Shown piece after piece: positions 1 to 9,904 of a DNA stretch of 64,000 nt (its first letter is position 1; each line of letters opens with the position of its first letter). The stretch is from JAGPUQ01 sp036677085 (GTDB taxonomy: Bacteria; Pseudomonadota; Gammaproteobacteria; Pseudomonadales; Porticoccaceae), in NCBI GenBank assembly GCA_036677085.1, contig JAKFFI010000004.1, positions 124,001 through 188,000 of the forward strand, in the 5' to 3' direction. The notes under the pieces were generated by a model that was given only the letters and a program-made list of their open reading frames with translations, did not search any database and was not told where the DNA came from. Position numbers and translations under genes: made by a program.

Positions 1-59
1 CCGGCCGAACTCCTGCGCTGTCCGTTTGCCGGGGCGCGTTGAAGGACAAGTTGAAGGGC

Positions 60-89
60 TTGACTTGCCCCACATTCTTCATCGATAGT
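60..89 (+). promoter_or_regulatory. Possible promoter of cspD
   Basis: TTGACT at 60-65 resembles a -35 box, and GATAGT at 84-89, 18 bp later, is a weak -10 box. The region down to the start codon is AT-rich compared with its surroundings and would give a leader of roughly 75 bases, as is common for cold-shock-domain genes. The first 60 bases of the window hold no gene that I can support. Confidence 0.3.
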
Positions 90-172
90 TATGCATTAAA
101 TAACCACGAATAATAATCATCCCCTCCGGGACCTTTCCTGTGGCCACCCGGAATCTATCAGGAGGCAGGCTG

Positions 173-502
173 ATGACCGCTACCAAGGGCACCGTAAAGT
201 GGTTCAACAACGCCAAGGGCTATGGCTTCATTCTGTCGGAAGCCAATCAGGAGGATATTTTCGCCCACTACTCGGCGATCGAGATGGAAGGCTACAAAAG
301 CCTCAAGGCCGGACAACAAGTGCAATTTGAGGTTCAGTTTGGCGAGAAGGGCGTTCACGCCGCGCACATCCGGCCGCTGGTCCCCGAGCTTTCAACCGCC
401 CCGACTGCCATCGCGCCAACCCCGACGCGCATACCTTTTAATCGCATGCCGGCAGCTGCAAGCGAGCAAGAAATGCCGCGTCGGTCGCTCGGAAGCGGGT
501 GA
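173..502 (+). CDS. cspD: Cold-shock-domain protein CspD
   Basis: A small single-stranded nucleic-acid-binding protein of 109 residues. The cold-shock domain spans about residues 4-68, with RNP1 (KGYGFI, 15-20) and RNP2 (DIFAHY, 28-33). The segments KWFNNAKGYGF and EMEGYKSLKAGQ match CspD, the stationary-phase replication inhibitor, better than CspA. The ATG at 173 is chosen because AGGAGG lies at 160-165; an in-frame GTG at 140 has no such site. Beyond the domain is a tail of about 40 residues, rich in Pro, Ala and Thr at first and basic later, which is absent from the 74-residue E. coli protein. The gene converges on icd, the usual neighbour of cspD in pseudomonads. Confidence 0.9.
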   Translation: MTATKGTVKWFNNAKGYGFILSEANQEDIFAHYSAIEMEGYKSLKAGQQVQFEVQFGEKGVHAAHIRPLVPELSTAPTAIAPTPTRIPFNRMPAAASEQEMPRRSLGSG

Positions 503-512
503 AACCAATCCC

Positions 513-550
513 TGCGGGCCCACCCGACGCAATGTCCCGGTGGGTCCGCA
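513..550. terminator. Hairpin between convergent cspD and icd
   Basis: TGCGGGCCCACC at 513-524 can pair with GGTGGGTCCGCA at 539-550, with one imperfect pair. It lies between two converging stop codons and could end both transcripts. There is no T-tract on either side, so it is not a textbook rho-independent terminator. Confidence 0.45.
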
Positions 551-566
551 CTGGGCGATGCGATCC

Positions 567-1820
567 TTACATGTGCTTGATGATCTGGTCGCCGAACTCC
601 GAACAGGACATCAGCTTGGCACCGGTCATCAGACGCTCGAAATCGTAGGTCACGGTGCCGGCGGAGATCGCCGCCTCAATACCCTTGACGATCAAGTCGG
701 CTGCCTCGCCCCAGCCCATGTGGCGCAACATCATTTCCGCTGACAGGATCAACGACCCCGGGTTGACCTTGTTCTGCCCGGCGTATTTCGGCGCGGTACC
801 GTGGGTGGCCTCGAACATGGCCACCTCGTCGGAGAGGTTTGCGCCCGGAGCGATACCAATACCGCCGACCTGCGCCGCAAGCGCATCCGACAGGTAGTCG
901 CCGTTCAGGTTGAGGGTGGCGATGACGCTGTATTCGTCCGGGCGCAGCAGGATCTGTTGCAGCATGGCGTCGGCGATCACGTCCTTGATGACGATCTGCG
1001 CGCCGGTGCGCGGATTTTTAAGGGAATGCCAGGGCCCGCCGTCGATCGGGGTCGCGCCAAACTCGTCACGCGCCAGTTCGTAGCCCCAGTCGCAGAAGGC
1101 CCCTTCGGTGAACTTCATGATATTGCCTTTGTGAACCAGGGTCAGGGACGACTTGCCCTGATCGATCGCGTATTGGATCGCCTTGCGCACCAGCCGCTTG
1201 GTGCCCGCTTCCGAGACCGGCTTGATGCCGATGCCGCAATTTTCCGGGAAGCGGATCTTGGTGACCTTCATCTCGTCCTGGAGAAAGCGGATTATCTTGG
1301 TCGCCTCCGGGGAACCCGCCTTCCATTCGATTCCCGCGTAAATATCCTCGGAGTTCTCGCGGAAGATGCACATATCAACTTTGTTCGGTTCCTTCACCGG
1401 CGACGGAACGCCCTTGAACCAGCGCACCGGTCGCTGGCACACATAGAGATCCAGCTCCTGACGCAAGGCGACGTTCAGCGAGCGAAAGCCGCCGCCCACC
1501 GGGGTCGTCAGTGGGCCCTTGATGGACACGATGTATTCCTTCAATACCTCCAGCGTTTCCTGGGGAAACCAGTTGCCGTCGTACAGCGCCGCCGCCTTTT
1601 CGCCGCAGTACACCTCCATCCACTGAATGGCGCGCTTCCCACCGAATGCCTTGGCAATTGCGGCATCGGTCACCTTGCGCATGACTGGCGTGATGTCTAC
1701 CCCGGTACCGTCACCTTCGATAAAGGGGATAATGGGATAATCCGGAACGTCGAGCGAAAAATCGGCATTGACCTTGATCTTGCTTCCGGTAGCCGGCACG
1801 ACGATATGTTCATAGCCCAT
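567..1820 (-). CDS. icd: Isocitrate dehydrogenase, NADP-dependent
   Basis: Oxidatively decarboxylates isocitrate to 2-oxoglutarate in the TCA cycle, making NADPH. The 417-residue protein is collinear with the E. coli-type homodimeric enzyme. Ser114, in TTPVGGGFRSLNVALRQ, is the substrate-binding serine that AceK kinase phosphorylates in E. coli (Ser113 there). The C-terminal HGTAPKYAGQNKVNPGS carries the Lys-Tyr pair that contacts the NADP 2'-phosphate. The ATG follows GGAGGGA. It diverges from nudJ across a 106-base gap. No aceK is in the window. Confidence 0.97.
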   Translation of the reverse strand: MGYEHIVVPATGSKIKVNADFSLDVPDYPIIPFIEGDGTGVDITPVMRKVTDAAIAKAFGGKRAIQWMEVYCGEKAAALYDGNWFPQETLEVLKEYIVSIKGPLTTPVGGGFRSLNVALRQELDLYVCQRPVRWFKGVPSPVKEPNKVDMCIFRENSEDIYAGIEWKAGSPEATKIIRFLQDEMKVTKIRFPENCGIGIKPVSEAGTKRLVRKAIQYAIDQGKSSLTLVHKGNIMKFTEGAFCDWGYELARDEFGATPIDGGPWHSLKNPRTGAQIVIKDVIADAMLQQILLRPDEYSVIATLNLNGDYLSDALAAQVGGIGIAPGANLSDEVAMFEATHGTAPKYAGQNKVNPGSLILSAEMMLRHMGWGEAADLIVKGIEAAISAGTVTYDFERLMTGAKLMSCSEFGDQIIKHM

Positions 1821-1926
1821 TTGCTGGTCCCTCCGAGGGGTTTTGTGTAAAGGAATTTCAAAACGGGCCGGATTCTAGCATGCTGCCGCGCCGTCTCTGT
1901 AGCTCTCCTACACAGGATATTTACCC

Positions 1927-2367
1927 ATGCGGTCGCAGATTCATCTGACCGTCGCCGCCGTGGTTCCCCGCGATGGCCGCTACCTCATGGTAGTGGAGAA
2001 TATCGCCGGCGAGCGGGTACTCAATCAGCCCGCGGGGCACATAGAAGCGGGAGAATCCCCCATCGCCGCGGTGTGTCGCGAAACCCTGGAGGAAACCGGC
2101 TGGCTGGTGAAGCCCGTCGCGTGCCTGAGCCTCGCCTGTTTCGTGGCGGCTTCCGGTGCGACCTATCACCGCCTGAGTTTCGTGTGCGAACCCCTCGACC
2201 AGATCACCGACCGGATCGATCCCGATATCGAGACGGCGCTCTGGCTGCCCGTGGACATAATCCGGGGCGCCGACTACCGCCATCGCAGCCCCATGGTCCG
2301 GGGCGTGATCGAAGATCATCTCGCCGGCATTCGCTACCCGTTGGATGTGCTGCGGGATTACCGCTGA
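1927..2367 (+). CDS. nudJ: NUDIX hydrolase, NudJ-like
   Basis: A 146-residue NUDIX pyrophosphohydrolase. The NUDIX box is complete at about residues 37-59, from GHIEAGES through the RETLEETGW metal-binding core. In E. coli NudJ hydrolyses thiamin pyrophosphate and nucleoside di- and triphosphates; the substrate here is inferred from position. It is the first gene of nudJ-mnmA-hflD-purB, an order also found in E. coli and Pseudomonas. Confidence 0.88.
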   Translation: MRSQIHLTVAAVVPRDGRYLMVVENIAGERVLNQPAGHIEAGESPIAAVCRETLEETGWLVKPVACLSLACFVAASGATYHRLSFVCEPLDQITDRIDPDIETALWLPVDIIRGADYRHRSPMVRGVIEDHLAGIRYPLDVLRDYR

Positions 2368-2409
2368 CAGCCTGCTAAAATCCGCTCCGCGTTGCTCCGT
2401 GAGAATTCC

Positions 2410-3501
2410 GTGTCCACTTCCAAACCACGCGTGATGGTCGGCATGTCCGGCGGCGTCGACTCCTCCGTCGCCGCTCTGCTGCTGCTGGAGCAGGGTTATG
2501 ACGTCAGCGGCGTGTTCATGAAGAACTGGAACGAAGACGACGGCACCGAGTACTGCACTGCCAAGGAAGATCTGTTTGATGCCTTGCGGGTCTGCGATCA
2601 CCTCGGCATTGAATTGCATGCCGTCAATTTCGCCCGCCAGTACTGGGACCAGGTGTTCGCCCACTTCCTCATTGAATACCGCGCGGGACGCACGCCGAAT
2701 CCGGACGTGCTCTGTAATCGCGAGATCAAATTCAAGGTATTTCTGGAGTTCTGCCAGGAACAGGGCGCGGCCTGGATCGCCACGGGCCATTACGCGAGAG
2801 TATCCCGCGACGGCGGTGGCACGATGCTGCTGCGCGCGCGGGATGCCAACAAGGATCAAAGTTACTTTCTCTACGCGGTCAGCCCCGACGCCATCGCCCA
2901 CACCCTGTTCCCGCTGGGGGAGATGGAGAAGCCCGCCGTGCGGGCGCGGGCGCGAACCGCGGGGCTGATCACCCACGCCAAGAAGGACAGCACCGGTATC
3001 TGCTTCATCGGCGAACGCCGCTTTCGCGATTTTCTGGCCACCTACCTGCCCGCGCAACCCGGGCCCATAGCGACCCCGGACGGAAAAGTACTGGGCGAAC
3101 ACCAGGGGCTGATGTACTACACCATCGGCCAGCGTGAAGGTCTGGGCGTCGGCGGCGTTCAGGGTGGCACCGATGCGCCCTGGTATGTCGCGGAAAAACG
3201 TCTGGAAACCAACACCCTGCTGGTGGTACAGGGCAGCGACCACCCCTTGCTGTACTGGCGCGGTCTGCACGCGGAGCAATTGAACTGGCTGCCGGACCCG
3301 CCAGGATCCGAGCGTTTCGAATGCACCGCCAAGACCCGCTATCGCCAGCCCGATCAGGCCTGCACCGTCAGCGTCACTTCGCACGGTTGCGAAGTCAGCT
3401 TCGCAAAACCCCAGCGCGCGATCACCCCGGGACAGTCGGTGGTGTTCTATCGCGGCGCGCAATGCCTGGGGGGCGGCGTGATCACCGCCGGGATCCGCTG
3501 A
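2410..3501 (+). CDS. mnmA: tRNA-specific 2-thiouridylase MnmA
   Basis: Transfers sulfur to C2 of uridine-34 in the anticodons of tRNA-Lys, -Glu and -Gln, after adenylating the base with ATP. The PP-loop motif SGGVDSS is at residues 13-19. The two catalytic cysteines are visible: Cys102 in NPDVLCNREIKF and Cys198 in STGICFIGERRF. The GTG at 2410 is preferred because it gives MSTSKPRVMVGMSGG, the usual family length; a TTG six codons upstream is also in frame. The gene is 42 bases after nudJ and one base before hflD, so it is very probably cotranscribed. Confidence 0.96.
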   Translation: MSTSKPRVMVGMSGGVDSSVAALLLLEQGYDVSGVFMKNWNEDDGTEYCTAKEDLFDALRVCDHLGIELHAVNFARQYWDQVFAHFLIEYRAGRTPNPDVLCNREIKFKVFLEFCQEQGAAWIATGHYARVSRDGGGTMLLRARDANKDQSYFLYAVSPDAIAHTLFPLGEMEKPAVRARARTAGLITHAKKDSTGICFIGERRFRDFLATYLPAQPGPIATPDGKVLGEHQGLMYYTIGQREGLGVGGVQGGTDAPWYVAEKRLETNTLLVVQGSDHPLLYWRGLHAEQLNWLPDPPGSERFECTAKTRYRQPDQACTVSVTSHGCEVSFAKPQRAITPGQSVVFYRGAQCLGGGVITAGIR

Positions 3502-3502
3502 C

Positions 3503-4129
3503 ATGGCGCAGACAGCCCGGGAAGAACAGGCGATCGCGCTGGCGGCCGTGCTCCAGTACTGCCAGCTGGTCGATCAACTGGCGCGCACCGGCACCGCGCC
3601 GGTGGAGCAATTGCGCGTCGCCATGGTGGCGCTGCTGGAGCAGAATCCGAGCGATGCGGCGGCGTTGTATCAGGGTACCGCGAACCTGCGCACGGGCATC
3701 GAATTCCTGGAGCGACTGCTTGGCGGAGAACGGCGCGCACTGTCCGCCGAGGTGATGCGCTATGCCGTCAACGTACTGTATCTACAGCGCCGGCTCCAGC
3801 GCGACGCCGCGAATCGTGCCCGGATCTATGCCGGTATTGCGCGCGCCGCCGAACAGGCGAACCTGTTTTCTCCGACCCACGACAATGTGCTCGCCAACCT
3901 TGCCCAGATCTATCAGGACACAGTGGGCCGCTACAGCCTGCGCATCCAGGTGTGGGGCGAGAGCGGTTACCTTCAGCAAGCGGCGGTCGCTACCCGGGTA
4001 CGCTGCCTGCTGTTCGCCGCCATCCGCTCGGCAGTGCTCTGGCACCAGCTCGGCGGACGGCGCTGGCATTTGTTTGTCCATCGCCGGCAACTCCTCGAAC
4101 AGCTGCGGGAGCTGAAACGCCGGCCGTGA
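3503..4129 (+). CDS. hflD: High frequency lysogenization protein HflD homolog
   Basis: A 208-residue, mostly helical protein. In E. coli HflD binds the phage lambda CII activator and is membrane-associated; its function for the host is not settled. The match rests on overall sequence (QLVDQLARTG, LYQGTANLRTGIEFLERLL, TPTHDNVLANLAQIYQDT-like segment near residue 130) and on its position between mnmA and purB. There are no catalytic motifs to check. The ATG follows the mnmA stop after a single base, which implies translational coupling. Confidence 0.93.
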   Translation: MAQTAREEQAIALAAVLQYCQLVDQLARTGTAPVEQLRVAMVALLEQNPSDAAALYQGTANLRTGIEFLERLLGGERRALSAEVMRYAVNVLYLQRRLQRDAANRARIYAGIARAAEQANLFSPTHDNVLANLAQIYQDTVGRYSLRIQVWGESGYLQQAAVATRVRCLLFAAIRSAVLWHQLGGRRWHLFVHRRQLLEQLRELKRRP

Positions 4130-4156
4130 TGGCCGCCACCGCCCCCGTCAATCCGG

Positions 4157-4162
4157 TAAAAT
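4157..4162 (+). promoter_or_regulatory. Possible internal -10 box before purB
   Basis: TAAAAT lies 29 bases before the purB ATG, in the 61-base gap after hflD. It resembles a sigma-70 -10 hexamer, but no convincing -35 box lies 16-18 bp upstream. It could let purB be transcribed apart from the operon. Confidence 0.3.
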
Positions 4163-4190
4163 CGGCGTCCCGCTTCAACACCCGGCTGCC

Positions 4191-5579
4191 ATGGAACTCC
4201 CAGCGCTTACTGAACTGTCGGCACTGACTGCACTGTCACCGCTGGACGGACGCTATGGCGCCAAAATCGCCGGGCTGCGGCCCTACTTCAGCGAGTATGG
4301 CCTGATCCGGTTTCGCGTCCGCATAGAGCTCGAATGGTTGCGGCATCTGGCCGCCGAACCCGGCATTCCCGAGCTGCCGGCGCTGAGCTCCGCTGCGGCT
4401 GCGGCCCTGGACAGTATTCAAACTGCGTTCAGCCCGGCGGATGCGGAGCGCATCAAGGCCATCGAAGCGGTCACCAACCACGACGTCAAGGCCGTGGAAT
4501 ATTTCATCAAGGAGCGGCTCGCGGCGCTGGGCGGGTTCGAAAACACCTCCGAGTTTGTGCACTTTGCCTGCACTTCGGAGGATATCAACAATCTGTCCCA
4601 CGCCCTGATGCTGCAAGGCGCACTCGCGGATGTGGTGCTGCCGGCGATGGATGACCTGACGACAGCCATCGCTGAGTTGGCGAAAAACCTGGCCGGCGTA
4701 CCCATGCTGGCGCGTACCCATGGCCAGACCGCCTCGCCGACCACCATGGGCAAGGAACTGGCCAACACCGCTGCGCGCCTGCGCCGCCAGCTGCGCCAGA
4801 TCCGCGCGGTCGAGCTGCTCGGCAAGATCAACGGCGCGGTGGGCAACTACAACGCGCACCTTGCCGCTTATCCGGATCTCGACTGGCCGGACATCGCACG
4901 CCGCTTCGTCGCCGGGCTGGGTCTCGGCTGGAACCCCTACACCACCCAGATCGAACCTCACGATTACATGGCCGAGCTGTTCGACGCCGTCGCCCGCTTC
5001 AACACGGTGTTGTTGGACTTTGACCGGGATATCTGGGGCTATATCGCACTCGGCTATTTCCGCCAACGACCGGTGGCCGGGGAAGTGGGCTCCTCGACCA
5101 TGCCGCACAAGGTCAATCCCATCGACTTTGAAAACTCCGAAGGCAATCTGGGACTCGCGAATGCCCTGTTTGCGCATCTCGCCGCCAAATTGCCGGTATC
5201 CCGCTGGCAGCGCGATCTCACCGACTCCACCGTGTTGCGCAACATGGGCGTGGGCTTTGGCTACAGCCTGATCGCCTATCAGGCCGCGCTTAAGGGGCTG
5301 AGCAAACTGGAAATCGACCGTCCGCGACTCGCGGAGGATCTGGAGCGCGCGTGGGAAGTCATGGCGGAACCCATCCAGACCGTGATGCGGCGCTACAACG
5401 TCCCCGAGCCCTACGAAAAACTGAAAGCACTGACCCGGGGCCAAGCTATGACCGCTGAGACTCTGCAGGCCTTCATTGCGACGCTGCCGATACCCGAGAC
5501 CGCGCGCCAACAGTTGCTGGCACTGACCCCAGCGGACTACACCGGCAATGCGGAGTCACAGGCAAAAGCCGTCGAATGA
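4191..5579 (+). CDS. purB: Adenylosuccinate lyase
   Basis: Cleaves fumarate from SAICAR and from adenylosuccinate, two steps of purine synthesis. The 462-residue protein has the fumarase/aspartase-superfamily signature SSTMPHKVNP at residues 301-310; its mobile loop carries the catalytic serine. The catalytic histidine is expected in ARTHGQTASPTTMGKE. Length and sequence fit the longer E. coli-type PurB. It is the last gene of the nudJ-mnmA-hflD-purB set and converges on uvrB with 21 bases between stop codons. Confidence 0.97.
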   Translation: MELPALTELSALTALSPLDGRYGAKIAGLRPYFSEYGLIRFRVRIELEWLRHLAAEPGIPELPALSSAAAAALDSIQTAFSPADAERIKAIEAVTNHDVKAVEYFIKERLAALGGFENTSEFVHFACTSEDINNLSHALMLQGALADVVLPAMDDLTTAIAELAKNLAGVPMLARTHGQTASPTTMGKELANTAARLRRQLRQIRAVELLGKINGAVGNYNAHLAAYPDLDWPDIARRFVAGLGLGWNPYTTQIEPHDYMAELFDAVARFNTVLLDFDRDIWGYIALGYFRQRPVAGEVGSSTMPHKVNPIDFENSEGNLGLANALFAHLAAKLPVSRWQRDLTDSTVLRNMGVGFGYSLIAYQAALKGLSKLEIDRPRLAEDLERAWEVMAEPIQTVMRRYNVPEPYEKLKALTRGQAMTAETLQAFIATLPIPETARQQLLALTPADYTGNAESQAKAVE

Positions 5580-5600
5580 ACCGCGATCCGCACCAGCGAC

Positions 5601-7619
<2,019 letters not shown>

Positions 7620-7751
7620 TATCGCGATGACCTTACCCTAGGGGAGCCTTGGGATTTTAGCAGTGAACCCCGGAAACGCGCGCCGGCTCCCTCCGACCGC
7701 TTCACAACAAGAGTACAGGTAACTCCCGACGCAGCAGGGCACCATCATTGG

Positions 7752-7780
7752 TTGACGATGTGCAAAGCCGCTTTTATCAT
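7752..7780 (+). promoter_or_regulatory. Sigma-70 promoter of tRNA-Asn
   Basis: TTGACG (7752-7757) and TATCAT (7775-7780) are separated by exactly 17 bp, and each differs from consensus at one position. Transcription would start near 7787, a few bases before the tRNA. The discriminator GCGCCCCC is GC-rich, a feature linked to stringent control of stable RNA promoters. Confidence 0.85.
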
Positions 7781-7794
7781 GCGCCCCCTGCCAC

Positions 7795-7870
7795 TCCGCC
7801 TTAGCTCAGTCGGTAGAGCAAATGACTGTTAATCATTGGGTCGCTGGTTCGAGTCCAGCAGGCGGAGCCA
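7795..7870 (+). tRNA. tRNA-Asn (GTT)
   Basis: A 76-base cloverleaf with encoded CCA. The acceptor stem pairs TCCGCCT (7795-7801) with AGGCGGA (7860-7866), followed by discriminator G and CCA. The D-arm has AGCTCAGTCGGTAGAGC. The anticodon loop CTGTTAA places GTT at 7828-7830, and the T-arm has GGTTCGAGTCC. GTT reads the asparagine codons AAC and AAT. Confidence 0.97.
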
Positions 7871-7896
7871 AACATATTTCCCGGCGGGACAGTCTT

Positions 7897-7912
7897 TGAG
7901 GGTTCGCCCTCA
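7897..7912 (+). terminator. Hairpin downstream of tRNA-Asn
   Basis: TGAGGG and CCCTCA form a 6-bp stem around a TTCG tetraloop, 26 bases after the tRNA. No T-run follows, so it may be a processing or termination element but is not a clear rho-independent terminator. The rest of the stretch to 8104 holds no gene that I can support. Confidence 0.35.
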
Positions 7913-8104
7913 GGGATGCCTTGCAGAATTTACAGCGGCCGGGTTCTCCTGCCCTTGTTGCTGCATCGGAATTTTTTTGATCTCGCGCAAAGCTGATTCC
8001 GCATTGCGCTCAGGCCTTGATACGCGCTGCGATCGAACCACAAACGACTCACCATCAGGGCGATGATTTTCAGATCGAGCCCCCGACTCCGTTGCAGCAC
8101 GTTG

Positions 8105-8134
8105 AAAAAAGGCCACGCTCCGAAAAACGTGGCC
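8105..8134 (-). terminator. Rho-independent terminator of the comEA-like gene
   Basis: On the minus strand GGCCACG (8134-8128) pairs with CGTGGCC (8117-8111) across a 10-base loop and runs directly into six T residues (8110-8105). It lies 20 bases beyond the stop codon of the upstream minus-strand gene. Confidence 0.85.
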
Positions 8135-8154
8135 GCAACGGTTCGATCCGACCA

Positions 8155-8499
8155 TCAAAACGCGATTCTGCCCTCATTTTGCCTGAGAATCGCTTCTCCG
8201 ATGCCCTTGACATTGAGTAGCTGCGCCTGGTCCTTGAAAGGACCGTTCGTTTCCCGGTAGGCAACGATGGCCTGGGCCTTGGCGGGTCCTACTCCGACCA
8301 GTCCCGACGCGAGCTGCTCGACACTTGCGGTATTGACGTTGACCGCCGCCTCGGCCCTGGTCGCTGCCTGGGTAGTGCTTGTCGGAGGTTTATCAACGCC
8401 AGCCTTGCCCTCCACGGCCCAGAGTGAGGTTGAGGGCAGCATCAAAGCCATGGCCACCAAAGCCACTTTTTCAAATCGACGCACCTTTTTCATGTTCAA
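8155..8499 (-). CDS. ComEA-family helix-hairpin-helix DNA-binding protein
   Basis: A 114-residue secreted or periplasmic protein. Residues 1-28 form a signal peptide (basic start, hydrophobic VALVAMALML, then SLWA). A Thr/Ala-rich linker follows. Residues from about 53 carry two helix-hairpin-helix motifs: VNVNTASVEQLASGLVGVG and a second ending VKGIGEAI. ComEA proteins bind incoming DNA in the periplasm during natural transformation, and small HhH proteins of this kind are also widespread in non-competent bacteria. No comEC or other competence gene is nearby. It is 56 bases downstream of pyrF and ends at a clear terminator. Confidence 0.85.
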   Translation of the reverse strand: MNMKKVRRFEKVALVAMALMLPSTSLWAVEGKAGVDKPPTSTTQAATRAEAAVNVNTASVEQLASGLVGVGPAKAQAIVAYRETNGPFKDQAQLLNVKGIGEAILRQNEGRIAF

Positions 8500-8555
8500 C
8501 TCCCTGCACTTGCGTGCTCCTTGTCAATGAATGAGCGCGATCACTTCGCGCCCGG

Positions 8556-9272
8556 TCAATATTCTGCGATTTGCCGGGCCATATCAAGCAGGACCGCCAC
8601 GGGGTCGGTGGACTGCGTTACCGGCCGCCCCACAACTAGATAATCGCTGCCCGCCCGGACAGCCTCGAACGGCGTCATGACCCGCGTCTGATCATCACCG
8701 GTGGCCAGCGCGGAGGCGCCTCTGATACCGGGCGTGACACAGAGAAAATCGTCACCGAGCCGACGGTGTATCGCGCCCGCTTCCCATGCCGAGCAAACCA
8801 CACCGTCGAGCCCGTTGCGCTGAGCCAAAGTGGCAAGATGAAGGGCCTGCTCTGCCAGAGGTCGATCGAACCCGATCTCGTCAAGATCCGCCTGATTCAT
8901 GCTGGTGAGAATGGTGACTGCCACCAGCAGCAGATGCTGCCCCGCCGCGCGGCGGGACTCTGCGGCCGCGACCATCATGGCGCTACCGCCCGCGGCGTGG
9001 ACGTTGGTCATCCAGACACCCAGGTTGCCGGCCGCAGCAACTGCCTTGGCGACCGTCGAAGGAATATCATGAAATTTCAGGTCGAGGAACACGTCGAATC
9101 TTGACGCTACCAGACGCTGTACCAATTGCGGCCCGGCTACGGTAAACAGTTCCTTACCGACCTTGAGACGACAGAGATCCGGATGCACCCTGCTGACGAA
9201 CCTCAGCGCCGAGTCCGCGTCGGGGTAGTCCAGGGCCACGATTATGCGTGATCCCTGCGCGCGCGGAGACAT
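8556..9272 (-). CDS. pyrF: Orotidine 5'-phosphate decarboxylase
   Basis: Converts OMP to UMP, the last step of pyrimidine synthesis. The catalytic DxKxxD motif is DLKFHD at residues 64-69. Phosphate-binding segments near the C-terminus include CVTPGIR and the DYLVVGRPVT stretch. The ATG at 9272 is chosen because it gives the usual 238 residues (MSPRAQGSRIIVALDYPD). An upstream start at 9383 would add 37 unrelated residues and run deep into lapA. It is 13 bases downstream of lapA, so it is likely in the same transcript. Confidence 0.95.
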   Translation of the reverse strand: MSPRAQGSRIIVALDYPDADSALRFVSRVHPDLCRLKVGKELFTVAGPQLVQRLVASRFDVFLDLKFHDIPSTVAKAVAAAGNLGVWMTNVHAAGGSAMMVAAAESRRAAGQHLLLVAVTILTSMNQADLDEIGFDRPLAEQALHLATLAQRNGLDGVVCSAWEAGAIHRRLGDDFLCVTPGIRGASALATGDDQTRVMTPFEAVRAGSDYLVVGRPVTQSTDPVAVLLDMARQIAEY

Positions 9273-9285
9273 TACCCGCCACCCG

Positions 9286-9558
9286 TCATTTCGCGATGGT
9301 CTTGAGTCGCGCGATTTCGCGTTCAAGACGCCGCTGCCGCAATCGCGCGGCGCCCAGCGCGGGCACCGTCGCGAGCACGGCACTCAGCACTCCGACAAGA
9401 AACGTCAGCGTCAGCCAGATACCCAACGGCAATTCCCCCAGCGGAAAGCCGAGCAGCACCAAGGAAACCAGGGTGCTGTTGTCCTGCACGAACCAGACAC
9501 CGATGCCAGCCATCGGCACCGCCAGCAATACCCAGAACAATGCCTTGGCTCGGCGCAC
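9286..9558 (-). CDS. lapA: LapA-family inner-membrane protein
   Basis: A 90-residue protein with two predicted membrane helices (about 5-25 and 45-68) and a basic, helical C-terminal tail ending KTIAK, the layout of LapA (DUF1049). In E. coli LapA works with LapB in regulating lipopolysaccharide synthesis at the inner membrane. Here it follows ihfB by 18 bases and is followed directly by pyrF, with no lapB in between. Confidence 0.85.
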   Translation of the reverse strand: MRRAKALFWVLLAVPMAGIGVWFVQDNSTLVSLVLLGFPLGELPLGIWLTLTFLVGVLSAVLATVPALGAARLRQRRLEREIARLKTIAK

Positions 9559-9576
9559 GGCGCGGATCCTAGCGCG

Positions 9577-9873
9577 TCAGGGCTCCAGCGACGCGTTTAC
9601 ACGCTCGCGGAGCTCCTTTCCAGGTTTGAAATAGGGAACCCATTTTCCCGGCAACTCCACGGTACCGCCAGTCTTTGGGTTGCGCCCCAAACGGGGTGCG
9701 CGGTAGTGCAGACAAAAACTGCCAAACCCTCGAATTTCGATACGCCGATTGTTGATCAGCGCACGTGCCATTTCTTCCATGATCATTTTGATGGCCATTT
9801 CCACATCCCTGGGCGGCAGCTGGTCCTGCCGCGCAGCGATGCGTTCTATAAGGTCGGACTTGGTCAATGGCAT
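9577..9873 (-). CDS. ihfB: Integration host factor subunit beta
   Basis: A 98-residue DNA-bending protein that pairs with IhfA. The HU/IHF family signature is clear, with RIEIRGFGSFCLHYRAPRLG and GRNPKTGG, which includes the beta-arm proline that intercalates into DNA. The ATG at 9873 gives MPLTKSDLIERI, matching the E. coli N-terminus. Two GTG codons just upstream could add three residues. The place right after rpsA is conserved across gammaproteobacteria. Confidence 0.96.
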   Translation of the reverse strand: MPLTKSDLIERIAARQDQLPPRDVEMAIKMIMEEMARALINNRRIEIRGFGSFCLHYRAPRLGRNPKTGGTVELPGKWVPYFKPGKELRERVNASLEP

Positions 9874-9904
9874 ATTCACCACCGCGTTTAAAGTGCAAAC
9901 CCGA

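Noticed and set aside
7620..7794. SOS (LexA) box upstream of uvrB
   Set aside because: CTGTACTCTTGTTGTG on the minus strand has the first half only; the ACAG half is missing.
7795..8154. tRNA-Asn as an integration site for a mobile element
   Set aside because: No integrase, no repeated tRNA 3' end and no foreign-looking genes follow within the window.
7910..8158. Open frame of 82 codons on the minus strand between comEA-like and tRNA-Asn
   Set aside because: It spans the comEA-like gene's own terminator, has no ribosome-binding site and no family resemblance. Another frame there reads LKIIALMVSRLWFDRS, which looks protein-like, but it stops soon and I cannot tie it to a gene.
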